64,000 nt of DNA, taken from contig CM021315.1 of assembly GCA_010645155.1 (NCBI GenBank), forward strand, positions 3,646,612-3,710,611, given 5' to 3'. The stretch is from Tigriopus japonicus (taxonomy: Eukaryota > Arthropoda > Copepoda > Harpacticoida > Harpacticidae). Below are positions 33,274 to 46,314 of the stretch, piece after piece (within the stretch, counting starts at the first letter, position 1; every line of letters starts with the position of its first letter). A model generated the notes under the pieces. The model had not been told where the DNA came from. It saw only the letters and a program-made list of their open reading frames with translations, and did not search any database. The position numbers and the translations under genes were made by a program.

Positions 33274-34104
33274 GCTTCGACAAACTGACCTTTGAACAAA
33301 AGGCAATAACTTGGTGGTGTGCTAGTAATTTTGATTGGAGAAAGCGTGTTCTCTTGGTGGTTTGGGAGAGGGAAACAGGCTAAGTTTGCCGTTTAATTGC
33401 TTGATCTTAGTATTGACCCTCAATCTCCTCAAGCAACCGACTTTGCGTTAAAAGTTGCTCGGAATATTGCATTGTGTGTTATGTCAAGGTAGGTTTTGCC
33501 CACCGCCATCTAGTTAATAGTCCGTTTTCCCGCTTTCCAATTCTATAAAACTACATCCGCGCTGAATTTTTAGGTCAAATTTTGGTTTCGAACAAAGGGA
33601 AATAAACTAGTGAACAAGTAGACATTGTTCTTGATGTTGACATTTTAGATCAGAGACGGCTTGGCCATACATCTAGTGTACAGTGGGTCCAGAGGTGGAA
33701 ATTTCAGATTTTAAATTTTAGTAATATAAAGTTTAAAATTGTTTAAAAGCTCTTGAGAAAATTTTGTTAAAGGCCTTAAGTGAATAGTTTTATCAAAAAT
33801 GGTGAAATATGGGTTTTTGATGGCTGACCAAAAATTTGCATTTTGACACATTTACTAAAAGTTAAATGTGACCTATATTTGTCTATATTTTTGACTGAAA
33901 CTTTACATGAATGCTTCTAAATGTCGTAAACAGACGTCAACTCAATGACAATAGTCCTTTTTCTGGACATTGTGCTGGACTCATACATTTTAAGACAAAA
34001 TTTCCAGTTCAGACGTGGCAAAAATTTATACCCCTTATACTCCCCTACACTTATGCTATTCATCCTTTCGACTTTGGGGGATGTGCGTCATTTTTTTTTT
34101 GAGG
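33274..34104. other. Upstream region of gene 2
   Basis: About 0.8 kb before the start codon. It should contain the promoter and any 5' UTR exon, but I can point to no convincing TATA box or initiator. A G-rich run (GAGGGGGGGGGCGG) sits at 34100-34114, at the LINE 3' boundary. Confidence 0.4.
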
Positions 34105-35510
34105 GGGGGGGCGGATTTTTTAATACCGCTACAAGGAATGGGATTCCCTGTAAAGAGAGTTAATGATTAATAAAGTTTATAAAATTACCATTTATATGAA
34201 ATTTGATCTACCAATGAGTTATTGTTGGCAGATTTGTACAACCCTTGAATAGTGGGTTGGTCAGGAATAGTTTTTAAAAAAATGTCCAATCCTGCCTAAA
34301 ATGCTGTTAGAGGATCAGCTCCTACATATTCCCGACGAAGGCAAATAGGCAACAAATTGAACAATGAAGGAGCCCGATAAAGAAGAGAGGAGGACTTCAT
34401 TGTTCGAACTAGTCTTGATTCGCTAGGCTTTGGAGGTGCTCTCAGAGCGCACGTAAAACCTCTACGATCGCTACAACTGATCTCAAATCCTGGGTTAGGA
34501 CAGAGCCCATGAATGCTCTTGAAAACATATAGAATCAGATACCTTTCATACCTTCTCTGAGTACTGTACAGGCCTAACTTCTGGAGCCTCTCCCAATACG
34601 AGAGCTCTCTCATTCCTGTGATGTTCGTAGTAAAACATCTTTGGACCTGCTCGACCTTTTGCAAACCTGCCGAACTCATTGGAGCCCAAATGGGTGAGGC
34701 ATATTCAAGATGCGGTTGAACAATCGACTTGTACAGAGTTAGCATCGTAATACTATCTCTGGAATTGAAAGTGCGATAGATCCAGCCGCACGTTTGAAAT
34801 GCCTTCCCCACTTTCAACTGGATATGCTCGTCAAACTCTCATTCCCATCTTGGACGACAACTCCCAAATCCCTCATAGACGATACCTGCTCAATATCACA
34901 ACCTCTATTGTCTTTGAATGGAACATCTAATTTTGACGCCCCATACGTCATTGTGCGGAATTTCATCCCGTTCAATGCCATGTTACTCTCGCCAACCCAA
35001 GAGTAGACCTTCTCCAAGTCCTCAACTAAACATTTCGAGTCCTGCCCATTCCTTCCACATACTAATTTTGTGTCATCAGCATATGAAGAAATACTGGCTT
35101 TTGTTCTAAACTTCTGGAGAAGAGCAATAAAGAGAATAAACAAGAGCGGACCTAAAATTGAACCTAGCGGAACACCTGACTTGACGTCATACATGCCGCT
35201 AAAAGATCCTTCAACTTTAACTATCTGCTTCCTTTCGCTTATAAAACTATCAATCCAAGTCAGGACCTTACCCTGGACCCCAAACTCTTTGAGTTGATCA
35301 AGCAAAAGACCATGATATACCTTGTCAAAGGCCTAGGCAAAGTCAAGATAGACTACATCAACTGACTCATGACTTTCGAGCCCTTCAATGATTTGCTCAA
35401 TATGATCAACCAATTGGGTTACTGTACTAAAATGAGCTCGAAACCCATGCTGTCCAGAAGGAATTAAATCATGGACTTCCAAATAATCTACAAGCTTGGA
35501 CTTCATAATT
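34105..35510 (-). mobile_element. LINE copy B, 5' truncated, reverse transcriptase with three breaks
   Basis: Protein pieces in order from 35508: KLVDYLEVHDLIPSGQHGF and SVDVVYLDFA, an in-frame TAG at 35335-35333, then AFDKVYHGLL (motif A), VPLGSILGPLLFILFIALL, and the catalytic YADD (SSYADDTKLV). A frame change near 34815-34860 leads to VGKAFQTCGWIYRTFN and the C-terminal domain. A further stop at 34296-34298 precedes the last part. The 3' end carries the tail TTTACAGGGAATCCCATTCC then TTGTAGCGGTATTAAAAAAT then CCGCC. It is a Jockey/CR1-like element. Copies A, C, D and E in this window are the same family. Confidence 0.88.
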
Positions 35511-37092
35511 ATATATATACAGTAAATGCAGCATTTCATTTTCAAGCCATGTATATAGCCTTGATAACACTCTTCTTGAAACTATGAATCCTGTGATGGG
35601 AGTGAATCTAACTATATTTGATAGTAATATGCGGTTGGAGTATGATGGAAACTGGAAATTGCGAACAGGTGTAAGGATGAATTCTAATCTGTTCTTACTA
35701 ACTAACAACCATTGTGACATTGGAAAAGTACTTATTGGGTCGCATGTTAACGCACATAAGATCGATTTGTTTTATAGTATACTCAACTCTGGTCTTACCA
35801 CATAGCTGACCTCAAGTGCCTCAAGTATACTTAACCTGAAACAAACCGATGAGTATAGCAATTGTTGTGTACTCACACAATTTGCCCATGCAATTTCAAA
35901 GTAGAGGATAGCTTTGCGACACCAAAGATAGATTTGATACGTTTTTTTATGCCGAAACGAGGACAAGGAGGGTTTCTGTGACAGATATTTCATAGCCGAG
36001 CTGAATTTCATTGGTACAGTATTTGCAATTATTGATAATAATAAAACATAAATGGTGGACCTAGTTCTTTCCTAGTTTTCAAAATTGGCGACAACAATTT
36101 GTCATTTGTGGCTCGAATACACTAAACATTTAGTATGTCATAAGAAAATGGGCCTCGAGAGGTCCCGAAAAAAAACAAGATGTCCTCGGAGCTATCAGAA
36201 TTAAAGGATACAAAAAGCGTAATCCATAGTTCTATTGGTATTGAAATTTCCTCGAATATGTTATTGAAACAGAACGATTTATTCTTTCAATGTCTTTTTT
36301 AGTTTCCGTGGCGAAAACTTGCATCTTAATTACTCGTTAGGAGATTAACATAAATGAACATATTGGAGCATCTTTTGAATTAAAAGTGATAATTGTGAAG
36401 AAAGTCCGGGACACGATCCAATCCGTTTGGTCGTTCTACTAGTAGTTATGCTTCCATGAACTCTTGAGAATGTTTAGACTAAATCCTTTTTTCCTTGAAA
36501 CGATTTTTTGGCATCAACTTCATACCGAAAATAGGTACAGTGTCTCAAAGACATAAACACATGGACTGAAATGACGTTCTTGATAACATGGGAGCGTTGT
36601 GGGTTCTTGGGTTGAAGATGGGCAATTTTGGCAGGGCCTTCCATGAGCACGGCTTATTATTCCAGTTCATTTTTTTCCTTTATGCTTTTGCGTAGTTGGT
36701 TGATCCGTGGACAAGTCCATTGGTAGGTGTGGCCATTGAGTGATGAGGGATGGATTTGCAAGCGGAGTCGATGGTATCCTTTTATTCACAATTATTCAAA
36801 ATTTTCTATTGATTCCATAGCCATCCATTCGTTCGTTGTATCCGGGGATGGTGATGTTTAAGGAAGGCTCATTCATTTGTCTGATTGACGCACTTTTTGA
36901 TGTTTCCGCGCACGTTGGAAGATGATCAAATCGTTGCTCTGGTCGTTTTCCTCAAGAGTTCCCGCTCAAAGTTGAATTGGATTCAGATAGACTTGAAAAT
37001 CGTTGAGAAATCAACTTTCAGTTCGATTTTGAACGAGTCCGAATTTGGCACTTGTGAATTGGGCTTGAAGTTTAACTGTTTAAGTTCGGATT
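35511..37092. other. Intergenic, nothing recognisable
   Basis: About 1.6 kb. A frame at 35772-36011 (minus) and one at 36885-37094 (plus) show no known domain. Confidence 0.5.
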
Positions 37093-37185
37093 AACAACAC
37101 TATGAACGTTACATGGATTGAAAATCCACTTACATAGGAGCCGATGTACATAAACAAACCTCAGTGAAGGGCAAAGTCAATCAGG
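37093..37185. repeat. Repeat T, copy 1
   Basis: Matches 40758-40850 in inverted orientation: GTTACATGGATTGAAAATCC, CTTACATAGGAGCCG versus CGGCTTCTATGTACG, and TGATTGACTTTGCC. Confidence 0.7.
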
Positions 37186-37189
37186 GTTG

Positions 37190-37440
37190 ATGCACCTGCA
37201 AAGGAAGGGAGTAATGGCCAAAATCCGGCGGAGGGAGTTTCATTTTATTGGCGACCCGAGGGCGTCAGCCCGAGGGGCGTCAATTAAAATGAAACGAGTG
37301 ATGTCGGATCTTGACCATTCCTCCCTTCATTTGTGGGTGCATATGGTATTTTGTTGACCAACTTATCCTTTTTGGGACTTCCGTTACAATTTTTTCAACC
37401 CTGAAAATCAGTTCAACCACGGACATTCGTACTATCCAAC
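37190..37440. repeat. Foldback MITE, family P, copy 2
   Basis: Inverted arms GCACCTGCAAAGGAAGGGAG...ATTTTATTGGCG and GGCGTCAATTAAAATGAAAC...CATTTGTGGGTGC, with a second block TTTGTTGACCAACTTATCC to the right. The same family as 28535-28775. A short tandem repeat around AGGGTAATAAAGTGATTGGT follows at 37640-37715. Confidence 0.75.
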
Positions 37441-37971
37441 TAGCATGCTTTGCTTACTCAATACCGGTATAGCTCCGTTCACCTCAAGTACATCAGTCGG
37501 TGTGTTGGCTACTCAGTGCCATGGTATAAAAGCCTACCACGACTTCATCAGTGGATCATTTCCCGTCAATGAGACGGGGGCTTCAGACGTGCAAGTAATT
37601 GTGCGTCTGAGATGTATTTGTAAAGGCATGATGCATTCATAGGGCAATTAATAAAGTGATTGGTAGGGTAATAAAATGATGTGTAGGGTAATAAAGTAAG
37701 TTGTAGGTGAATAATATTTTGGACCTGACCTCTTTGGGCTTGGAGGAAGTCTCATAAAAGGAGAAGGCGGTCAATAAACACATTTTTCTTTCAGAAATCA
37801 TATTGCAAAAATATTTTTGTTTTATTCATTCAATAATTACGCAAGTTCTCTCCATAATCTTCATTGTAGGTAGATTAAGACTAAACCTATTTCAGCTCCT
37901 AACCCATGCTTGAACTTGGCAACATTATGTATCTGCAAATGGAAAATGAGTTATGATGTCATGGGGAGCTA

Positions 37972-39300
37972 CGAGGGCCGTTCGATAAAGAAGTTGAATG
38001 AGTCAATAGTTACTTAATGATATCTTAAATTTTCTAAAAAAACACAATTTAGAGGCACTTTGATGTGTTGTCAACAAAAAATATTATTGGCAAAATTTGA
38101 TTAAATCGCAACCCTGGTTCCCAAGCGATCTAAAAGCAAACAATAACACAAACCCCCTAACAAATGTCAAAATGAGTGAGGGCAATGAAGTCCGGGCCGT
38201 AATCAAATCATACGTTAGAGCCAACAAAAACCCAAGTGAAACATAATTATTTGATGGAAGCTTTTGGTGACAAATGTCCTTTTAAAACAATGGTCTTTAG
38301 ATATCACAAAGAATTTCGTAATGGACGAGAGACGATTGAATCCGGACGTGGAAAATCAGCAAAACCAACCTTGAGAAATGAAGAAAATGTAAATTTGATT
38401 CGAAATCTACTAACTGAAGATAAGAGAAAAACAGTATCAGAACTTTCCTATGAATCTGGGCTATCAGTTGGGACAGTCCATCTCATTCTCCACGAAGATC
38501 TAGGCCTCTCGAAACTATCCGCCCGATGGGTTCCCCGCCTCCTTTCAGACCAACATAAAGCAAGGCATCTGAAGTTTGCAGAGAATTTTAAATCGAGGTA
38601 TTTTAAAGAAGGGAAAGCATTTCTGGAATCAATTGTAACTATGGATGAGACCTGGGTAAGCTACTATACTCCAGAGTTGAAACAGCAATCCAATCAGTGG
38701 CTTCCCAAAGGATCCAGACCGCCAAAGAAAGCCAAGGTCCAGAACAGCACCAAGAAGTTGATGCTTGTTGCGTTCTTTGATTCAGAAGGGATGATTTATC
38801 AGCACTACTTACCAAGGAACAAAACAATTAATTCCGATTATTACATTGAAGTACTTACTACCTTCCAGAGGCATTTTTGAAAGAAAAGACCTCAAAAAAG
38901 TCGTGGCAATTGGCTCTTTCACCAAGACAACACAAGACCACACACCAGCAAGAAAACAATGGATTTTATGGAGTCAAAAAACATAAATCTTTTGGATCAC
39001 CAACCCTATTCCCCGGATTTAGCACCCTGTGATTTCAGTCTTTTTCCCTCTCTGAAAAGAAATTTGGCTGGAATTCGTTTCAAAGATGATCAAGAGCTCA
39101 GAAGTAATGTGGAGGGGGTGCTAAAGACACTCTCAAAAAATGGTTTCTTGCACATTTTTGAAAAGTGGGCAGAAAGATGTGAGATTTGCATTTCGAGAGA
39201 AGGAGATTATGTGGAAAAATAAGCCTCAATAAACTTTTCCATTGTTGTAAATGAATATCGATTTTTAACTCCATTCAACTTCTTTCTCGAAGGGCCCTCG
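37972..39300 (+). mobile_element. mariner element (1329 bp)
   Basis: 29-bp inverted termini start CGAGGGCCGTTCGATAAAGA (37972-38000) and, inverted, CGAGGGCCCTTCGAGAAAGA (39272-39300), four mismatches in all. TA lies on each side (37970-37971 and 39301-39302). Length, TIRs and the TA duplication are those of the mariner family. It holds one transposase gene on the plus strand. Confidence 0.93.
38172..39222 (+). pseudogene. mariner transposase, D,D34D type, inactivated
   Basis: ATG at 38172 opens MSEGNEVRAVIKSYVRANKN, then TAA at 38244-38246. The rest continues one frame over from about 38245: LMEAFGDKCPFKTMVFRYHK (helix-turn-helix), the linker RGKSAKPTLRN, and the catalytic VTMDETWVSYYTPE. 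A TGA at 38878-38880 is in frame with what follows: HQDNTRPHTS and YSPDLAPCDFSLFPSLK. The second and third aspartates are separated by 34 residues, as in mariner. One frameshift and one nonsense codon therefore make it inactive, while the catalytic D, D, D triad is otherwise present. The C-terminus ends naturally at 39222. Confidence 0.92.
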
Positions 39301-39697
39301 TATATACCTGGTATGGTAGTGTTGCCAGTTTGGAAGTGTGTTAGAGGTGCCAAAAGGATGATGTGCCCCTCTTTTTAGGGGATTTTACTATCCCAAAATG
39401 GTTGTGAGCATAGAAGCATATGTCAAGTATTGACCACAAGGCCAATGAAATATCTCTGTGGGTTTATGATTTATTATACATTCAGCAAAAAATTTGGTCA
39501 GGAAAAGTGTTTAAAAATTTGTCCACAATCCTGCCTTAAATGCAAAGAATCTGGAAGAAATATCAAGGCATGTTTAAAGTTGTTTGCAACATTTTTGTTT
39601 GTTTTGTAAGGCAAATTCATTACTGAAGTCATTAGAATTTCAGTGACTTGAAATAGGATATCAAAAACCTCCATAAAATATTAGTTTAGGAGATAAT

Positions 39698-40649
39698 AGG
39701 TCAGATGTTTTGTGTATTCCAAGGTGTGCTAGCAAAGTTGACTTCGATGCAACTTCAAGGCAGTTTCAGCCGTTTTGTTGATAGCATAAGCTTTCTTGAA
39801 TCAGAAGTACACCAAGCAACTCATGAAAAAGAGAAGTGTACCACTGGTGCCAAGGTGCAACAAGTAGATCGCATTCAACGCTAGTCATATGTTTAGCATG
39901 CACAAACATGTGCTAGTTCCATTAACTTCAAGTAAACTTCTAGCAAGCTGGGTCGCTATTTGGGCTTAGCATCAGGTTTAATTGATGAGAAGTTCTCCGA
40001 GAAGCACGCCTAGAGAGGAGCATTCCAACGTTGTGGAAGCACTCCCATTTGAATACTTCAACGCTGATCAATCGAACTGCAAGCGAACTTCCTTCCAGTG
40101 TTTCCTTAAATTAGCTGCCAAAATTTGCATGCTGCTGTGAGATCAAGCAATGTTTTGAGTTGAATGGAGTAATATGCAATAAAGAAGGAGAAATGTGGAA
40201 TAGCTGAATCAGCGGGCAATTAGTGTTTCGAGAGGATGAATTTACGATCATAGATGTAGAGGCACTTCTAGGTTGGAATGAGAGACTTACTTTCCAAAAT
40301 GGCAGCTGTCTCAACAAAACCAGCCAATTGAACTACGAAGTGTACTAACAAGTACACTTTCTAGAGTTGCCATCAAAACATATGCTCACACCATTTACTT
40401 GAACAGGACGATTCATATTGCGTTTGGCACGATTTGTTAAAATTGCACCAACAAACTATCAGAGTGCCACAAGTTCAAATTGAATTAGTATATGAAATCA
40501 CTGAATGCGATATGGTTGGGTTGCAGAAATCTTCAAAGGAGTTGTGTTTGTAAAGTTAATGAAAAGTTTACTCTCAAGTAGACTTTGGAGCATACCTTCA
40601 AGTAAACTAGCAAGCATTCCAAGACCAATACAACCAAAACATATGACCT
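39698..40649. mobile_element. Inverted-repeat DNA element (family Y), copy 2, uninterrupted
   Basis: A 952-bp full copy with ends AGGTCAGATGTTTTG and CAAAACATATGACCT. Near-identical to 1301-3094 minus the 824-bp insertion and one duplication. It serves as the empty site for that insertion at 40061-40068 (TTCAACGC present once). Confidence 0.85.
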
Positions 40650-40757
40650 AATATCACTCTCTTGGCAAATCAAATTTTAAAACATGTACACATACCAAAC
40701 ATAATAATTTATAGAAAATTGTGCCAATAGTAATGGCGTGTCTAGCATTTTTTGGCA

Positions 40758-40850
40758 ACCCTGATTGACTTTGCCGTCCACTTGGATTTGTTTATGTACG
40801 GCGGCTTCTATGTACGTGGATTTTCAATCCATGTAACGTTCATACTACAT
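40758..40850. repeat. Repeat T, copy 2
   Basis: Inverted match to 37093-37185 (TGATTGACTTTGCCGTCC, GGATTTTCAATCCATGTAAC). Confidence 0.7.
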
Positions 40851-41549
40851 ACTGCGTTGAGAAAAGCTGTCTGACCTTAAAAAACTGATTGTGTAGAAAC
40901 ACTGGGCCTGTGTTGTTAATGTAGCAGATATGGGTAACTTAGGCTTATTTCACCCTCGCTGAAATGGGCGCACTGAGTCACAGCCTCTAATCTAAAGAGC
41001 GCGAGTGTAACACAAAGGTGCACTCGTGCCCTTAGAGTATACTTAAAAATATCTCTGCCGGAAGAGTATACTTCTTTTGAGGTTTGTTCAATTATTCCGC
41101 ATGTTACGACCAAACTAAGATTAGAGTATACTCAAGCGCAATTATAGTATACTAAACACCACGAATTAGATGCGTTAACATGCAACCCATTATCAAATCA
41201 TGCTAATGCCACATAGTTAATGCAGGGAAACATGTTGATTGATTAACTGTAATGCATAAAGTATAACTTTATAGTAGAGAACAATGCAAATTATGAGACC
41301 CTCATTAAGCTAGTTATTGAAATGGAACCAACATATATCTTGAAAGTCAAATCTACTTAGGTTAAACTATGTTGATGCCTGATGGTTTGATCTTTTTACA
41401 CATTAATAGGCAAAAAAATATTGAAACTTTTAAAAACCCTTGGAAGGCTAAATGCAGGGACTTAATACAGACTGAAGAGAGAAAATTTTGGTGTTAGCAA
41501 TTATTTTAGGTCTGAAAAAGTTGCTAAGCCTCCTATGCGACAAAACGCA

Positions 41550-42720
41550 TTATGAAAAGGTTGCGTTGGCGCCAGCTGTCCAGAAGCTCCGTGGTCTATG
41601 GCTCAACAAATTGAAAGAGCGGTACCAAATTGGGAGAACAAACGAAGACAGTGTCCTTGATGAACCCGAGAGAGCTTTGATCACTTCGTGGAAAAACTGA
41701 AGAGTGCTTTTTCTGATTGTGCAGTCACACCTCTGACCTCTCAGGCCTTCAACATTCATAAATTCATTTGCTGAAGGACATTCTGAAAGGTCTCTTCATG
41801 CAACAGCCAACACACAAGTTCATCTACAATATGGTCTACGTAGTACTGTATATGGGAAATGTCTTTCCATTGAGACTAACATGTGGCTCCTTAAATAGCC
41901 CATCAGAAGTTTCTGAGTGTCTCTCTCCCCAGTGGTCAGAGAGTCAGCCATTGCCAATTCAAAACACTGCAATTTGAACTGTGTTTTGTGATCTTTCATT
42001 CCTTCAAAGTGGGTTTCATATGATGACAATATCCTGCTCATGAAGAACTTTTATCTTTCAGTTATGGCATCAATGTTGCATCTTCTCCTGACACTCAAGT
42101 AATGATGAAGATGAAAGAAGTGTCCAAGATGGTGGTTCATGATGAGCAAGTCAAAGAGACACGAGCGCAAAAAATCGCCATGATGTATGAAACATTGAAT
42201 CGTTATTATCTCCCTTTGCGTTCAATACAATTTACACTTCACAGATTTTGAAATAAATGCTTTGTCCTTGCTACAAATTTGCTACTCTATTTTTGATTAT
42301 AAAACCGTCATCATTTCAACTTCGTTTTTTTTGTAGAAGGTACGTGTAGTCAAGACATTGAAAACGTAAATGTTTAAAGTTATTCACAAGACATATACTT
42401 TCTCCATTTGCGGCGTCGTCTGGGTTGAACTAAAACAGAGGACTGTAAACTAAAGGCTAATTCGTACTGAACTATCAATATCCTTTTTTTTGATGCGCTA
42501 TGGCCTTTATGCGTTATGGCTTTCTTTCTCATTCTTTCGTAAGATTGTAGTTTTGAAAGTGGAATGCAACAAAAACACAACCCCTCATTTTGTTGCCACA
42601 ATGGTTAGCTCAATTTATGCCCTGCTTGTTCTGTAAGACAGTCTTTATAGCAATACATGTGAAAATCCATGGACCACGGAACTTCTGGACGGCTGACGGC
42701 CACGCAACCTTTTCAGTAAG
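41550..42720. repeat. Inverted repeat pair about 1.1 kb apart
   Basis: The block at 41550-41600 (GAAAAGGTTGCGTTGGCGCC, CCAGAAGCTCCGTGGTC) recurs inverted at 42667-42717 (GACCACGGAACTTCTGG, CGCAACCTTTTC). The arms are about 48 bp. They may be the ends of a DNA element of about 1.17 kb; no transposase was recognised between them and the target duplication is not resolved. Confidence 0.6.
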
Positions 42721-43174
42721 CGTCATGATGCTCAGGAAGCTACGTTACTTAATTCAGACTTATGTTAGATGTTAACAACTTAGTTACCTTTTTTCTAGCT
42801 TATTTTTTCAGTCTCCACATCTCCCATGTAATGGAGTTTCACAGGTTTGATATTTTTGTAATACTCATGCATGGATAGACAACCCAAAACATCAAATTTT
42901 AACATAGTTTTAACTTGAGACAATCCAATTTGATTGAATATATGTAAATATCCATATAAGTGATTCAGAAAGGCGATTTCTACATGAAATATTTGGTACA
43001 CCTTAATGGCTTATGGTTACTGTAAGCAGTTGTTGGTTATATAACTTTATTGCACATGAAAAGCCATAATAAAGTTTAATTTATCACCCTTTGTGCATTA
43101 ATATGTATCAAATATAAAAGCATTGAGACATCATACTATTAATCTGCCAAGAGGCCCAATGGGTATGTCATGTT

Positions 43175-44252
43175 TAGGGACGGGCAAATAGTGTAAAAAG
43201 ATTTTTGGTAACATAAACCCATTTTTCTGCACTTTTGCACTTTTCACCTTTATTTGCACTTTTTATTTACGTTTTTGGACAAAATTGACAAATTGTTAAG
43301 AAAATGTAGTGGCTTTTCAAAGGATTTTTAGTTTCAAGATCAAATTTTGAACTAGTCGAAAAAGCTTGCATTTGCAATCAACCATTCTTAGCACCTTGAA
43401 GAAATATTTGCATTTCAGACGCAAACCTCACACTTTATTTTCCATCTTGGCTTTAACTATAACTTACATCCTGTTTACTAAACTAAAGATTAGACAAAAG
43501 AATATCATTGCATGCAACCAACAAATAGCAAACCTAAAGAAACTCATGTTGTGGTAATGGAAGGATCTACAAACAATATAGATTGCGGAATTATGTTTGC
43601 TGCCTACAAAGATCGCTATTTCTAAAAAAGGCCGTTATGAACTTAAAATCATCAAGCTAAGGATACATCAATGTAGCAGTACACATTGTTTAATTGACTT
43701 GGAGATATGACTTTTAAGTTCCAAAAGTATTTGAGGACAGTTGATGAGTGATGTAAATATAAATATGTAAATATGCCATATAAAACAATTGTTAAATATA
43801 TTTCGACAATATTTTAGGTACATACATCCACGAGACCACCTTAGGAATGAAAAATTCAGAAGGTTGTTTTCTGGTATATTTTAAGGGACTTTATTTCCTT
43901 TTTGCTAGTGACCTAATTAATAGAACTCTATTACTTGTGCGGCATTGTCTCTTCACCTCAAACTGGTCTCAAATGTCTTTAGAACTTGTAAATGACTTCT
44001 CGTGCTCAATTAGAAGCCGTGGGTACTCCATGAATGACGTTTTAAGTCCAAATGCAAGTTATTTGCTCTTTTTGACATTTATTTGCACTTTTTTACATTT
44101 GTTTGCTCTTTTTTCGACATTTATTTGCTCTTTTTTACATTTATTTGCACTTTCAACATTTTTCTGCACTTTGTTTTGCACTTTTGGGCACATTTTTTGC
44201 AACTTTTGGTAACTAAAAGGGTAAGATTATTTGCACTTTCTGCCCGTCCCTA
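43175..44252. mobile_element. hAT-like non-autonomous element (1078 bp)
   Basis: The left end is TAGGGACGGGCAAATAGTG and the right end TTTCTGCCCGTCCCTA. An exact 8-bp target duplication GTCATGTT lies at 43167-43174 and 44253-44260. The interior has many TTTGCACTTTT runs near both ends and a piece of family Q (about 43680-44030). No transposase is visible. Confidence 0.9.
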
Positions 44253-44260
44253 GTCATGTT

Positions 44261-46087
44261 TATTGACTGACACATTTTTTTATCCCTTCATTAAGTCAAA
44301 TTAAGATACCTTTATTTAATTATATACATTCTTAGCAGAGTGCACATTCCTACTACCTTATCCCCATGTCAATTTACAAGACCTGGGTTTCTCAGTAGAT
44401 TCATTCCTATTAAAGGATCCAAATAGTAATGAGAAGCTATGATTCAAGTCACACTCCCACAGTTTCTTGATCTGCTTAATGACGTCTCATTAAGATCATT
44501 AAGTACTTCACACTGCAAGATAAAAAGCGCTACAAAAATGACTATCAAAAAAAAATTCTTTCTTTGGTGACTTTATCAATGAACCAAATACATTTGTGTT
44601 TCAGTTTTGGGCACATATATGTTAAGAAAAATAGTCTGTTTTGAGCTTAAAAGATGCCCTGAATTATGCCTCACACAATGCACACACTTACTTTCTTGGT
44701 TCTTACTTGCTTGGTTCACTCACATTTTAAAAAAAGTATATGGATGTTTGGTATATGGCTGAATCACCAACAGAACAAGCCTTGGCATCAAGATGAACTC
44801 ACACCATGAACACTCTAGCAGTGGTTGAGACTTGATTGATTCCCAAAATAACTTAGGGTGAGAAGGTACTTGTGTCACTGAAGCTGTTGCACTATCAAAG
44901 GTGGGTGTGCCATCAATCATAGACTGTAGCACTACAGCAGATGAAGGAGTATTGCCATGAGCCAAATGACCTGAACATGACTTAAAAATCACACTTAAAA
45001 AGCACTGAACAGATGAATTAATCACATTTCAAGATGATTTTTCAAGATGTTTCAAATGTTGTGAGTGGGAAGCGACTGGCAAAACAAACAAAGGTGACTG
45101 CAAATTGTAGGCCTTCTATAATTGTGATTTGGATCTTGCAAAATGATTAAGGCTCAAGTCATTTCTTCAAATAATAGAAACCTGCCATGAGCTTATGAAT
45201 AGCAGAAGGAACTTGACACATAAAAAGATGTTGTTCTGTCATGAGATGAAATCATGCTGTCTGCTCGTCAATGATCTCGTCACCTTTTGAATGGCAGATG
45301 TGGCCAATCCTGCCCAATGAGAATTGGCTTGGGTTGCCTGAATGACGTATAATTTGAGACAGGCACTTTTTCCGATGTGGTTTCAAATCCTGTATTAAGA
45401 AATCCTTGGAAAATCTTAACTAAACGAGGCAGATAGGGCTTGTAGATGATAATTTTTCCACTGCAATATTAAGCTATTTGAAAATAGTTAAGTGGTCAAG
45501 TCTTTGAGGTTTTTCTCGACTTTGATTCTAATTAAGTGGCAATTACGTGCAGAAACTTATCAACACTTCGCATCAGATCAGGTGAGAACCATGAGAAATG
45601 TCACTATCTTTAATTCTTATTTTTTCTCAATAATAGACAAGTTTCAAACTTATTCGAACAATATCACTGCTAGTGGTTTGTTGCTCTAAATTTCCAGTCA
45701 AATGGAAATGCTCTCCCATTTCATTTCCGCAAATTCCATGGTTTGAATTAGGTGAGGTGGCTTTGGTTCTTTTTTCTTTTTCTTGCAGAGAACTTCTTCG
45801 TCACCAAATCCTAGGAATTTCAATTGATACAACGATAAGTTGTTGTGAATTTGATAACAGAAGAGTAAAGAGAAATGAAGAGTTGATAAATAAAGAGTTG
45901 GAACAACATGAAAAAGGAACAAATCGGACACCATTTTAGATCTAGCGAAAAATTCAAACTTGAAAAACTCACAATATGTGAGTACCTCCAAATCAGACAT
46001 AGAGATTATAGTCAATTAATCAGTTTCTAATGATGAAGAAGTACCAATATTGAGAATGCCGAGAGAATCCTTTTGTTATTTTTCAGC
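44261..46087. other. 3' flank of gene 1, nothing certain
   Basis: About 1.8 kb. It should include the gene 1 3' UTR (minus strand, below 46088), but I see no canonical AATAAA in the first 150 nt. Frames at 44720-45025 (minus) and 45673-45939 (plus) have no secure match. Confidence 0.4.
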
Positions 46088-46314
46088 TCAGGTTTGCACT
46101 ACTTGTGATGGTAGTTGGCAGCATTCAACGTTCACGTTAGTAATGCTAAAATTGTCATGGAGTGCGTAATATGCCTTGGTCTGGATTCCACAAACTGCTG
46201 TTCCATTTGCACAACTAGTCTTTCCAACTTTACTACCATGATTACATGATGGGGGATTGTGCCATTCCCTCGAACTTGGACAAAACATTTCGAAGCATGT
46301 CAATCCACGATCAT
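46088..46314 (-). CDS. VMO-I domain, exon 2 of 2, with stop codon (gene 1)
   Basis: The acceptor TTTCTTGCAG (46320-46315) is followed by a phase 1 exon of 227 nt ending in TGA at 46090-46088. It completes VMO-I repeat 2 (GLTCFEMFC) and supplies repeat 3: KVGKTSCANG, AVCGIQTKAYYAL and the domain-final NVNVECCQLP. The pairing of CGIQTK and a terminal ECC is the usual signature of the last VMO-I repeat. The acidic GDDTALN segment common in vertebrate VMO-I is replaced by HDNFSITN. No in-phase donor occurs before the stop, so this is taken as the last exon. Joined to 49549-49286 it gives about 163 residues, the usual size of mature VMO-I. Confidence 0.87.

Noticed and set aside
37210..37330. Strong stem-loop as a transcription terminator
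   Set aside because: It is one of two copies of a foldback MITE (also at 28535-28775), and stem-loop terminators are not expected in this genome.
45673..45939. Frame with a basic helix vaguely like the N-terminus of a G-protein alpha subunit
   Set aside because: Similarity is limited to about 20 charged residues; no splice donor follows in phase and no P-loop exon is found nearby.
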